A stretch of 64,000 bases of DNA from Isoetes taiwanensis (Eukaryota > Streptophyta > Lycopodiopsida > Isoetales > Isoetaceae): positions 404,036-468,035 of the forward strand of contig JAJEKV010000266.1 of the NCBI GenBank assembly GCA_021234155.1, written 5' to 3'. This document shows, piece by piece, positions 44,247-54,394 of this stretch. A program made the position numbers and the translations under genes. Under the pieces are notes generated by a model. It saw only the letters and a program-made list of their open reading frames with translations. It searched no databases and was not told where the DNA came from. The number at the start of each line of letters is the position of its first letter. Positions within the stretch are counted from its first letter, which is position 1.

Positions 44247-44653
44247 TTCTTGGGACACCATCACGAGGCCAAGGTCAGCCACGATTCCACAACCTTCATT
44301 CACCTTAACAACTATCGCCCTTTCCATTTTTTTTTTCAGCCCCGACACAAGCAAAGAAACAAAGAAAGTAATATTAGAGAGCCGCTTGTGAATGTATAGC
44401 GCTATCGACATGCATGCACAAAACTGATCTTAACAGACCTTACTTAGATGCAAAAACCCTCTAAAAACCAGATTTCCACCACGGATCTCACAGAATGGAG
44501 GCCGAAATGGAGAAAGGGGAAGCTTGGCCTGCAAAAAAAAAGAGCATCAACAATGCAAATGGACTTTAAAATCAAATGCATCAACAATGGTTTATGCTGC
44601 TCGTCTAACTACTTCCTAATATGTTCATGACTAAACTCTGTGCTAGATTTTTA
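44247..44653. repeat. Copy of host-gene 5' end fused between integrase and 3' LTR
   Basis: This matches 33561-33963, starting GTGCATTCTTGGGACACC. On the minus strand it encodes MERAIVVKVNEGCGIVADLG and breaks off after SQEC. In a normal element this place holds the end of integrase and the PPT. Confidence 0.82.
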
Positions 44654-46241
44654 TGTGGCAGGGACGAAAAAACTTCAAAACATTATCGGGGACGCCAAAG
44701 ACAAGATAATGGTCCCGTGACGATATCGCATCGCCTCGCCACGCCGCACGTACGCTTCACCCGACCGACGTGTACGCCAACGGATAGCCAGGTAAGTAGC
44801 CCTTGGGGGCAACTTGCTAGATATGTTCACATGTTATTAATATGCACATGTGCACATTAAGGTGGGCACACCTTTCCATGTTGGCATATTTTGCCACCTA
44901 GCCATTAAAGGCAAGTGGGGCCTTTTCAATTATCCCACATGCCAAAATGGGTAATTGAAAACCCTAGCCTAAACCCCATGTCTATTTAGGGTAGGAAAAC
45001 CCTAGCTTGCTAGTTTTCGTCCTTAGGGTTTTAGAGCTCTGTTTTGGCTGCCCCAGGAGCCAAAACCGACTCGACATGCCCCTTAATTGTGCCATCGGGT
45101 TCCCTCAATTCGATCATTTCGCCGGGATGGTTGAACTCAGGTCAGGAGGAGCCACTCAAGGATCAGGTATTTGGTCAATTTAATAGCTTAAATCAGTAGG
45201 TTTAGACTATTAAATTGCCCATAGCAGCTATCTAGATCTTAGATCTCGGACACTAACTAAAAGAACCTAACTCTATGATATAGATTAGATCTAGTTCTTT
45301 AGTTCTTTCGGTGGATGTATTTGGATGATGTATCTCCGTGAACTCCTTGGATTGGGAAGGGGGTAGAGGCCCTAAAGCTTGTAGTTGATGCTCCTAGAGT
45401 AGCCTCTCTAGCACAATTGTAGATTAGGCCCCGTGTACAAGAGCCATACCTGGTTGTGGGTGAAGGGGCCAGACTGGCTGAGAAGGAGGTTCATGTTCTG
45501 ACTCTTGAACGATCCCTCTGGTGTGTAAAGCCTACCAAGGATCATTGTGACTAGGCCTAATGGCTTACCATCGAAAAGCGGGTAAGGCATGGGCTCGACA
45601 CCCGTGAAGTGGTGTACACTTTCCGGTGGGTTCAATAATACGGGCAAAGTGGCCCTCTAGTCACCTTGAGTCAAGATGTAGATCTCTCGGAGGGAGTGAT
45701 CCCTACCCGCCCCATCGGAACCGGGATGATGACCCCAAGAATAGCCCTTCGGCTATGCATGCATCCGGCTGGCTACAAGCCAGTCCCGACACTTTTCAGC
45801 CTACTCGCCGCAAAAGTGTGCACAGAGGGGCGGATGGAGTGGACAACCCTATGCCATGTTCTTATGCCAGCCAAATCCATTGCCATGAATTCTCGTCGCA
45901 ATGAACTTGGAGACCTGCCGCCGGGCCATCCCCTTGAGTCCGAGCCTTGGGTAGGATTCCCTATGTGATGTGTCGACCATTGTCTATACAGATGTTGATA
46001 TACCACCCTTTCGGGGTGGATGGAGGATTATGTTGAGTATCGACATGTATGTTTACGCTTCCAGCCTAGGTAGGCCCCCGAGGAAGACAGGGGTAGAATG
46101 ACACCTTCACTCTTCCCACGGGACTCATTACGGGTGCGGTGATACGTGGAGGGCCCTCAGACAAGATGGAGCTGGGTGTGGGGAAGAACTCCTGTTTGTA
46201 TACTGGTGAGAGCACCGTGATCTGCAGTAGGGGACGCCACA
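44654..46241 (+). repeat. H3-element 3' LTR
   Basis: TGTGGCAGGGACG to GGGGACGCCACA, 1588 bp. It closely matches 33964-35564, with the same gene fragment immediately upstream. The flank after it is ATTACCTCAG. Confidence 0.82.
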
Positions 46242-46430
46242 ATTACCTCAGAAACACCAAATCCTAAAACGTTTTTTCCGGCATGTGCGCTTCGGATTCA
46301 AAACCCTAAAACGTACTCTCACGGGCGGCTCCAAGAAATCCATCCCGGACCGTGGAAAATGCATACATCCGGGCGCATGTATACGCATTATTTTTTTTTG
46401 AAAAAACCCTCTCCGGCCCACGCATTATGT
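46242..46430. other. Unclassified segment right of H3-element
   Basis: There is no ORF. It has two copies of CCTAAAACGT (46262 and 46305) and a T-rich run. It separates the plus-strand element from the outer element's ORF2. Confidence 0.35.
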
Positions 46431-46433
46431 ATT

Positions 46434-47894
46434 CTACGGAATATATCGTGAACCCCGGGGAGGATCACCTGGGCTGTTGCGGTCGGGCATTCTTGAATGT
46501 CTTTCGGCTCGGAGATCATGGTCGATAGGCGTGCATTGCATTCCTCCATGAGGTTGAATTTCTGAGTGCGACTCCTGTTGCTTGGGCTTTGCTTCATTCC
46601 GAGGTGCCTCTCCTGTGCCTGGAAGTGTGGTCATCTCCATTGCCCCTACCATGGCTCCTTCTAGTCGCCTTTGCGTGATTTGTACCTGCTGGCTAGGTCG
46701 TTTCCTCCATCCCTTGGGTCCTATCCATTCGAGTCTCGCACTCCTCGGCTGACGTAGTAAAGTCGTCCTTCCTTTGGTTTCTAGGTGTTTCTGGGTCCAG
46801 AATTCTTGTTCGAGCAGAATATTCTCCTCCTTGATATTGCCCCTAATGCTGATATAGGCCTTCAAGTTGGAGATGTTCCCTGATATGCGTCTCCTCCCCC
46901 TCATGGTCTCCTACTTTTTGGAACCGATGAAAGTTCTCCTGCTGGTGCAAGGGAGATGGAAGCTCGTCCTGGTCAGCCTTAGGTGCTTTGTGGTTGCCTA
47001 GCTTGGTTGCTCCTTTTGTTGATATTGCATGACATTCGCTTGAGCTGCTGGGTTGCAAGGTCGTGGTGGTCTTCCCTCCGGTTTCTATACGCTCCTGTGT
47101 CGCCATGACTTCTCTCCTCGACGGAAGATTATGCCCTCTGGCCTTAGCTCGTGACGCTAACGTGGCATCGATGTCTAACGTCTTCCCGCACTGTGATTTT
47201 CTTTGCCTTTATGCGTTCTTCTATTTGAAACTCATGTGCGTCGAGTTGGTGAAGGCGTCGAGATCCTCTTTCTGATGTGACCTCGTGGACGTGGTAGTCG
47301 GGAGGCTGACATCTAGAAAATTCTTGATGCCGTTGGTTACCAAATATTCTTCCCATTTGATGAAGATTGATGATAGGTCGGTGGTGTCCTGTTCTACTCG
47401 TTTGTCAGTTGAGGTGTTTGTCGTTGTGCTTCCTTCTCTTGGGTCCGCCTTTTGGTCTCCTCTCCTTATCCTGCCTGCGTACATTGGTGGGACCTTGATG
47501 TCTTCAAGAAGTTGCGCCTCTAGCTCTTTCGTGGAAACCGCCCCCAGACTTCAAAGAAAGCAATGCTCGTATATTCTAGAGTTTAAGGGTCTACTTGAAG
47601 GGCTCTCCTACAACATTTTGGGCTCTATAAGCAAGCAAGATGGCTCGAGCAGCATTACTGGAGACATATCTATAATCTCCAAGTCTATGGACATTAGGAC
47701 GTGTGGTATGGCATGAAATGAGGGTTGTTTTGCAAAACCTCCATGATGTTTGAGGCATACTCTAAGGTCCTAGCAAAGTTGGTTTGGGGGAGTCCAATCT
47801 CTACACATGGAGTGACTTGGGAAGCTCTAGACTCTAGCTCCTTTCTAGGTATCCTGGCAATAGGGAGTGTCAATGTGGCGGCTGTATAAGTCAA
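46434..47894 (-). pseudogene. Outer element ORF2 remnant
   Basis: Minus-strand frames run from 47894 (MTYTAATLTLPIARIPRKEL, then VTPCVEIGLPQTNFARTLEY and NIMEVLQNN) through 47484-47221 (FIKWEEYLVTNGIKNFLDV) to 46904-46434 (a charged, Gln-rich end). The first block aligns without gaps to ORF2 of the plus-strand element, and the position after ORF1 and its hairpins is the same. Frameshifts and stops break it. Confidence 0.5.
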
Positions 47895-48293
47895 ACTCTA
47901 TTAGAAGGACACAAAATTAGGTTAAGGTTTATGCCTTTGGCATGAGCAGAGGTGATGTACCAACAGTTGGACTTGAGTTGCTATGCTGAGGTCTAGATGA
48001 CTATAACAAAGGGGTGTTCTTGGGCACTTCTATCTAGGAGTAAGGCATCAGCTTTGAGCCGAGAGCAATACTTGCGAGGTACTAATGGGGTATGCTTCTA
48101 TTTACAAACAAACCACAGTTTGGAAAAACAATTCAAGGGTTTGAGCAATTTTGGTCATTTTGAGCTGGGGTTTGACATTTCTAGCTAATTTGAGGTCATA
48201 AATGGATTCTAGGCTGTCTAACGGTCCTATTGCAACAAATTTCATGCGATTTGGAGCTCTGTAGCTCAAGTTATGGAGGTTCAAAGTTTGGAG

Positions 48294-48360
48294 GTCTCAC
48301 ACATTGCGCCCAGATCAAAAATGGGAGTTTCATTTTTGCTCCTGGCGCGACGTGTGAGAC
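48294..48360 (-). other. 67-nt inverted repeat, outer-element hairpin 5
   Basis: On the sense (minus) strand: 5' arm GTCTCACACGTCGCGCC, then CAAAAATG...CATTTTTG, and 3' arm GGCGCAATGTGTGAGAC. Same length as the plus-element hairpins but with a different stem sequence. Confidence 0.85.
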
Positions 48361-48506
48361 ATCGACTCTAATTGGGTTAAACTTGTCCAATTTGGGTGAT
48401 ATGAGGATCTAATCATGCTAGACTCATCGAGTTAGGCAGAATTGACCCCTTACTTGGTCGATTTGGAGGTGTTTTGGTCTAGTTTAGGACTAGTTTAGGT
48501 ATGAAG

Positions 48507-48573
48507 GTTTCACACGTTGCGCCCAGATCAAAAATGAGAGTTTCATTTTTGCTCCTGGCACGACGTGTGAGAC
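48507..48573 (-). other. 67-nt inverted repeat, outer-element hairpin 6
   Basis: Sense strand: GTCTCACACGTCGTGCC pairs with GGCGCAACGTGTGAAAC, around the same AAAAATG/CATTTTT apex stem. Confidence 0.85.
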
Positions 48574-48717
48574 ATCCTCTCAAATTGGTCTAAAATGTCT
48601 GTTTTGACTAAAACAAAAGCTGGAACTTACTAACTCAACTTCATTAAGTAAGATTACACACGTTACTTAGTCCAAAACTCTTTATATTAACAAAATTTTT
48701 CCATCATTTACAAAATT

Positions 48718-48935
48718 TTACTGTGGATCTCCCTTGATGTAGCTGGCAAGCTGCATGTCCTTCTTCATTAGTGTCACCCTATTCGCATGAACTGTGCAGG
48801 CTGTCGAATCTTCAAAATGTTGCACTAGTTTTTGCTCTGTTGCTTCTTGAACCTTGGTCTCCTGGTCTCGTTCTGCCCTCTCCTCTTCTTGTATCTCTCG
48901 CTCTATCTACTCGTACACTTCTTGGGTCTAATATA
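48718..48935 (-). pseudogene. ORF1 (histone H3-like) remnant of outer element
   Basis: The sense strand reads EVYE, a stop, IEREIQEEERAERDQE, then [32 protein letters not shown] and YIKGDPQ with a TAA stop at 48718. The first block matches the start of the plus-element linker ([18 protein letters not shown]). The rest matches alpha-2 to alpha-3 of its histone fold. Between them the linker, alpha-N and alpha-1 are deleted, and no H3 tail is found upstream. H-A-x-R-V-T is kept. It is clearly non-functional, but it shows that the H3-like gene belongs to the family and not to one copy. Confidence 0.78.
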
Positions 48936-49022
48936 CAAATCTAACTAATTCTTACCTTAAAACTCGATCTAGCATGTTACCTTATTAAAATTCATCAAGT
49001 ATTAAGGTGTTTATGGCCTAAT

Positions 49023-49087
49023 GTCTCACCACGTTCTTGAGATCAAAATGGGAGTTTCATTTTTGCTCCTGGCGCGACGTGTGAGAC
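49023..49087 (-). other. 65-nt inverted repeat, outer-element hairpin 7
   Basis: Upstream of the ORF1 remnant. The sense-strand 5' arm is GTCTCACACGTCGCGCC; the 3' arm is partly degraded (AAGAACGTGGTGAGAC). Confidence 0.75.
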
Positions 49088-49278
49088 CTTCTTGCTTTTG
49101 AAGGTTTTGGCTCACTATTTTTAATCTTTTTATGTTCTAATTCACTTACTGTTACTAGCTTAGCATATATTATAAAAAATGAGAAAACATTTTCCCATTT
49201 TTCGAGGTTTGAGGATCCTATCAAGTTAGTACTACTGGGAGCATGGTCAGTGCTTTGCTCTTGGTCTCCAAGAACATT
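49088..49278 (-). other. Outer element leader
   Basis: Non-coding. It matches 35578-35760 of the plus-strand element in reverse complement (shared AAGAGCAAAGCACTGACCAT and GTACTAACTTGATAGGATCC), which demonstrates common family membership outside the LTRs. Confidence 0.7.
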
Positions 49279-49290
49279 GATCTGATACCA
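49279..49290 (-). other. Outer element primer-binding site, initiator tRNA-Met
   Basis: The sense strand reads CACA, G, TGGTATCAGATCAATG directly after the LTR end. TGGTATCAGA is the canonical plant initiator-Met primer site. It fixes the element's minus orientation. Confidence 0.85.
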
Positions 49291-49291
49291 C

Positions 49292-50808
49292 TGTGACGTC
49301 CCCTACTCATATACGGTGCCCGCACGGTATACAAACAGGAGTTCATCCCCATACCAGCTCCATCTCGTCTGGGGCCCTCCACGTATCCTTTGCAACCTTG
49401 ATGAGTTCGATTGGGAAGAATGAAGGGTCATTTACCCTGTCTTCCTCGGGGCCTACCTAGTCTTGAAGGCGTAAACATACATGTCGTGGTATACAACTTC
49501 AACATCACATAACCATCTTGAAGGATGGCTCATCACATATCTGCATAGACAAAGATCGACATCACATGGGGAATCCTACCCAAGGCTCGACTCAAAGGAA
49601 TGGTCGGCGGCTTGGGTCTCCGAGTTCATTGCGCATGTAATTCATGGCAATGGATTTGGGTGGCATGAGAACATGGCTTAGGGTAGTCCACTCCATCCGC
49701 CCCCTCCCATTGCACACTTTGCGAGTAGATTGAAGAGTGTTGGGACTGGCTGTGAGTCTGCCGGATGCATAGCCAAAGGGGATATTCATGAGTTGCATCT
49801 CTCCAGTTCCGATGGGGCAGGTAGGGATCACTCCCTCCAGAGATCTACATGCTGACTCAAGGTGACTAGAGGGCCACCGCCCTTATTCGACTTGAACCCA
49901 ATGGAGAGTGACGCATCACTCCACGGGTGTCGAGCCCATGCCTTACCCACACTCAGTGGCAAGCCATTAGACCTAGTCCACAGTGATCCCCGGTAGACTT
50001 TACACACCAGGGGGATCGTTCAAGAGTCAGAACACGAACCTCCTTATGAGCCAGTCTGGCCCCTTCACCCACAACCAGGTGTGGTTCTTGTACACATGCC
50101 GAATACTAGTAATGCACTAAAGGGACTATCTAGGAGCATCAACTACTGGGCTGTAGGTCTCTACCCCGCTTCCCAATACAATGAGTCCACAGAGATCGTC
50201 CATACATCCATATCATCAAAGAACTAAAGAATAATATCTAATCTACATCATAGAAGTTATGTTCTTTAGTTAGGGCTCGCTATCTAGGGTTCTATGTGGC
50301 TGCTATGTGCAATTCAATAGGCTAAACATGCTAACTCTGTGCCCGGAAGGCGGATTAGGCTATTGAATTGACGAAATACCTGGTCCCTGGCTTGCTCCTC
50401 TTGATCCGAATGCGTCCATGTCGTTGTCTTGCTTGGAGATGCGGTCGGAAAGGGAATCTGACGAGCTGGGGTGCTCAGGCAGATCTTGGGAGTCGGGATT
50501 GACTCTTTGGGCGCGCGAAACAAAGCTCGGAATGGTTGTGGACGAAAAAGGGAAAGTTAGGGTTTGGTTGCCTTACATAGGCTAGCGCGATTAGTGTTAG
50601 GGTTTCCATGACCCTTGGTATGCCTCTTAATGGTTAGAGGTCTAAAGTGCGCACATTGATAAATGTGTGCACACTTGCAAGTTGCCCCCTAGGGCGCTAC
50701 TTGCTTGGTTATACGTCGGCGTACACATCAATCGGGATGGCGGTAATGATGACGAGGCAAGATAAATATACATCTTAGGACCGTATCTCTTGTCTTTGGA
50801 GCGTCACA
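49292..50808 (-). repeat. Outer retrotransposon: 5' LTR (right)
   Basis: 1517 bp, TGTGACGTCCCC to GCGTCACA on the plus strand. It pairs with 5161-6624. It keeps the hairpin segment at 50309-50370 (CAATTCAATAGGCT with AGGCTATTGAATTG) that the left LTR has lost. Confidence 0.85.
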
Positions 50809-53800
50809 GTATGCGCAGTTAGGGTCCTTGCCATAGTCTAGTGCTCTAAGGTGCATCCACCTACATAGATGTGATGCTATAGTATATCTCAGATGAGTGA
50901 TTGTCCATTACATGAATAATTATATGCATATCTAGGCTTAGAAGAATGAGTTTTAATTTGCCTAATCTTCATCTCGGGTTCTATATCAAGTTTATAAGCA
51001 AGGTAGCAGTTCAGGATGCAATCCACTACGATAGGAGCATGGATATTCTCTTAAATATGTTGTCTATGGATGTGTGTAATCCAATGTATACACAGTCATA
51101 ACCTTAAGCCAGCAAGCAGATCATGTACTTTAACCCAAATTGATCGCGTGAATCTGGCCAATTATATTACATAATCATTATGCACACCCATTTTATTCCA
51201 TTTAGTAGTTGAATTACATGTATAAGCATCATAGGCAAGCTATGAATGTTGACTTCATGCAGACTATTCCACAGATTATGGAATGGTATGTTTCTTTACA
51301 TGACGATATGTTTCAGTTGCTGGTCATGAATTGTTACGGGTTCTAAACCATAGCTCGCAGCTTTGCATAAAGCAGGACTGGTCGAAATTAGCTGTTTGGC
51401 AGTGCTAGAGAATTCTATGAAATTGTAGACTGTGATAAATAGTACTCGTCAATGATAATTCTATTGATTAGTAATGTCTGATGAAGAAAAGCAAAGACTT
51501 ATTGAAGTTTAGGAACAAATTAGATTTTGGACTTTTTTGTTGCATGGAACTTTTAGTTTAGTTGAGCCCGTGACCAAGATAAGCAAGTTTTTCTACATGA
51601 GCTCTATGAATAATAAATCCATTATCAAACGTTTCGGGTCAAAATTCCCAGCCTATGGTTTATGCAATGTTCGAAGGAAGCCCAAAGCTGAGATCTCTTC
51701 CATCTAAAGCCGGTATTGCTTATAGAGACCTACATGAAATGAAAAATAACTCAGAGAATAAAGGCTCCACGGATTTGGTTAAAAGCAATTTTGGGGGAGT
51801 TTGTATTGCTCATTGGCTTTAGGTCCTGCCATGTAATTATTTCCAGTTCTTTCAGACCAATTTTGCACAATATTTTGAAGCGATAATTGCAAATATGATG
51901 CTTGCCACTTTGATCATGTGGCAATGTTCTTGAAGTTTGTAGTGATTTTGTTGTATTTTAAAGGGAAATGTGAACCAAAGTATAGTTGCAGAAGTAGATG
52001 AATATTATTTTGACAATGTGGGATGATTAATATTTTCATCTTATGTTCTTTGTGATATTTATCATTGTGTCAACATGTAAAGCATCCAAGCCAAATGAAA
52101 TTATATAGATTGGGAGCAAGCAAATTGCTCTAGGCACAATCTGTGAGGGATTTTTGTTAACATATATCATTTCCAAATTAAGATACAAACTCAAGCAATT
52201 GATGCACATAAAATTAATGGGGACCAAAGTTGCTATTTTTTGCCACTATTCTCAGCTAATGTTTTGTGCCCCTCTATTATTAACATTGGACCCTTGGATG
52301 TGGGCATATTCTCTTACATAAGCCTTGAAACCAGAGCCTATCCTTACATGTCAGAGAGGTCAACGTTGATGTGGCTCTATTAATTAGAGATCCCCAAAAC
52401 CATTGTAATTACATTAAGCCTTTAACACACCTCATGCCTTATACACTATCCAAATATAGTAGCAGATAAAAATATCGCAATAAAGCTGCATTCTGATGTA
52501 GGTAGACGACCCTTTCTATGCCCCCTTCAATCCACTCCATAGAAGACTAATTTCTCCCAACAAGCCATAGCGAGGCAAGTCGACCTTGCCAGATGCAGGG
52601 GGCCATATGCAATACTTCCATATCCGGACCTTCAAACCTTGCACACTAGAATTAACCCTAAAACCTAGGAGCAAGACTGGTCAAGCCCTGCAATCCACAT
52701 CTAATACATATTTACATAGGAATACATGCCCTCAACCTTAAACAATCTTATGTTATAAATATACCTGAACTTTGATTTGGCAATGTTATCAATCGGATTC
52801 TAAATTCTCATGTTCTAATTAGATTTCTTGAATTTTGTGATATAAGTGCAATAATTGTGTCAGATGTTTTATCGTCTCCACACTGTCATTGCAACCAATT
52901 AATAATGCGTGAATGTAGATTCTTAAATCATGGTAGGGTGCAACTTGCCAAGCGACTTAGTAGAAACATCATTTTCATTCTCAACGTTGGAGAAAATTGT
53001 GATACATAATTCAAAGTGGCACATGTTCTTTATAACCTAAAACAAATTACATGTTTCACATTTAACCCACCCTAACATTTCACGTGAGAATGCTATGGTA
53101 TTTTGATGTCAAATATCTTAATGTTGATACTACACAATGTTTGAAGCCATGTATTGTTATTATTGGCCCAAGATCTTAAGCTTAAAACTCCCCATGTTAT
53201 TCGAAAGACTCTATGTGCATGAACTGCTAGAAATGTAATGAAGAAAATACATGACATGCAAAAAATACATATGCAAAGCCTAAACTATGACAATCCCTAA
53301 ACCAATGTCCTAAACTATATGCACTCTATTACATCCACCCATTATGTTCCACACTATGCTTTTTGTTATTTCTACCCATTTCATGCCCCCATGGCTAATT
53401 GCCTAAACCCTAAACCTTCACACTTGATACTCCAATACCACTACAAAAACGATTATATTTATACATTCTTATTCCACCTACAAACCATATTAGCCACCCA
53501 TTCCACACCTTCACGACTAATGCCCGGCATCGCCGGGCACACGTTTCTAGTACTAATGAAAAGGGTTGATGTATCCATAGTGGGTACCACGAGCCCTTTG
53601 ATATTAGATACCATGTAATGGTCCAATCAAAGTTGGGCGTGCACTTATTTTCAATGTTTTTGAAAGCTTTTCCAATACATGTTTCCGATTTATGCTTAGT
53701 ATGTAGAGACTAAGTGACATGAACAAATCAAGCGAGTCCAGCATTTTTGAGGCATCAAACAAACATACCTGCTAAGTCATATATCTGAGTTTTTTTTCGT

Positions 53801-53960
53801 TTACACTGCTTGAGTGGATGGTGTGCACTCATTTTCAAAGCCTCTTCCAAGCTACAACGTATTTTGGAGGATTAAATGATAATTACAATACCACACTAAT
53901 GCAGATCCAACAATCTTGGCCATTGAACAAATACTATCAACGTGGTCATTAATCCATTTT
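50809..53960. other. Gene-poor DNA right of the giant element
   Basis: The first 60 bp continue the disrupted tandem-repeat unit (GCGCAGTTAGGGTCC, CCATAGTCTAGTGCTCTAAG). The rest is AT-rich, with no ORF above about 100 codons and no recognised domain or repeat. Confidence 0.5.
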
Positions 53961-54193
53961 CTTGATCATTGTGGGCTCCACATTGGGGTCTGGGCTTTTA
54001 TAGTTTGGTCCAATGGCCACATGCTCCCGCTATCAAAACTTTGACAAGAAGCCCATTGGTTCTATCTTGTTTAGACATATCTGTCTTGGCTACTTATGTG
54101 ATGGAACATTATACCTCCCTATTTGGAACTTTAACAATGTTTCGTATGTGTGAATGTGTTGTACGTTGGTGCATGTGCTTCACGAAGCCTCCT
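53961..54193. other. Sequence adjoining repeat R1, nothing recognised
   Basis: An open frame at 53969-54277 runs into repeat R1 and is probably a chance reading. No domain is seen. Confidence 0.35.
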
Positions 54194-54394
54194 CTGCCCC
54201 TAGAGGGAAAAAACCTCGGTTATGTGGGTTTCTGGCATATTTTGGGTATATGCTGGTACGTACCTGAGATATACTGAAAATCGTACCAAACTTGCTATAG
54301 GCATTAAACTGTCGGTCGCCCCTATTGTTGGCTAGATGTTGTTCGAATCGTCTAACCGGCGATGAGGAAGGGAAGAGAATGTGAAAACTGCATG
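54194..54394 (+). repeat. Dispersed repeat family R1, copy 2
   Basis: It starts TGCCCCTAGAGGGAAAAAAC, has GGTATATGCTGGTACGTACC, and includes TTGTTCGAATCGTCTAACCGG. It is closest to copy 3 (57259-57461). Confidence 0.55.

Larger units (their letters stand above)
33964..46241 (+). mobile_element. LTR retrotransposon encoding a histone H3-like protein (H3-element)
   Basis: This plus-strand element has LTRs of about 1.6 kb (33964-35564 and 44654-46241) with inverted ends TGTGGC...GCCACA, and an initiator-Met tRNA PBS. Order: LTR, PBS, two 67-nt hairpins, ORF1 (histone H3-like), two more hairpins, ORF2 (unknown), gag, protease, RT, RNase H, integrase. The integrase C-terminus and PPT are replaced by a 403-bp host-gene fragment before the 3' LTR. 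The LTRs are diverged relatives of the outer element's LTRs, so both belong to one family. The coding regions have many frameshifts. Confidence 0.82.
47895..48717 (-). other. Outer element spacer with hairpins 5 and 6
   Basis: There is no convincing ORF. It corresponds to the ORF1-ORF2 spacer of the plus-strand element (37475-38175), and it carries two 67-nt hairpins as that spacer does. Confidence 0.55.
5161..50808 (-). mobile_element. Giant composite: outer minus-strand LTR retrotransposon with nested insertions
   Basis: Same-direction LTRs at 5161-6624 and 49292-50808 bound 45.6 kb. Sequence joining 5160 to 50809 rebuilds a unit of the tandem repeat at 3696-4045, so the whole block is an insertion. 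On the minus strand the order is 5' LTR (50808 to 49292), PBS, 67-nt hairpin, histone H3-like remnant, two more hairpins, ORF2, then nested material, and finally the PPT and 3' LTR. I find no clear reverse transcriptase belonging to the outer element itself. It may be non-autonomous, or its pol may have been lost. An exact 5-bp target duplication is not evident (left GCTGC, right GTATG), so the ends may have been edited. Confidence 0.7.

Noticed and set aside
53319-53618. 99-codon plus-strand ORF
   Set aside because: His/Tyr/Leu-rich reading of AT-rich DNA without domain or neighbours.
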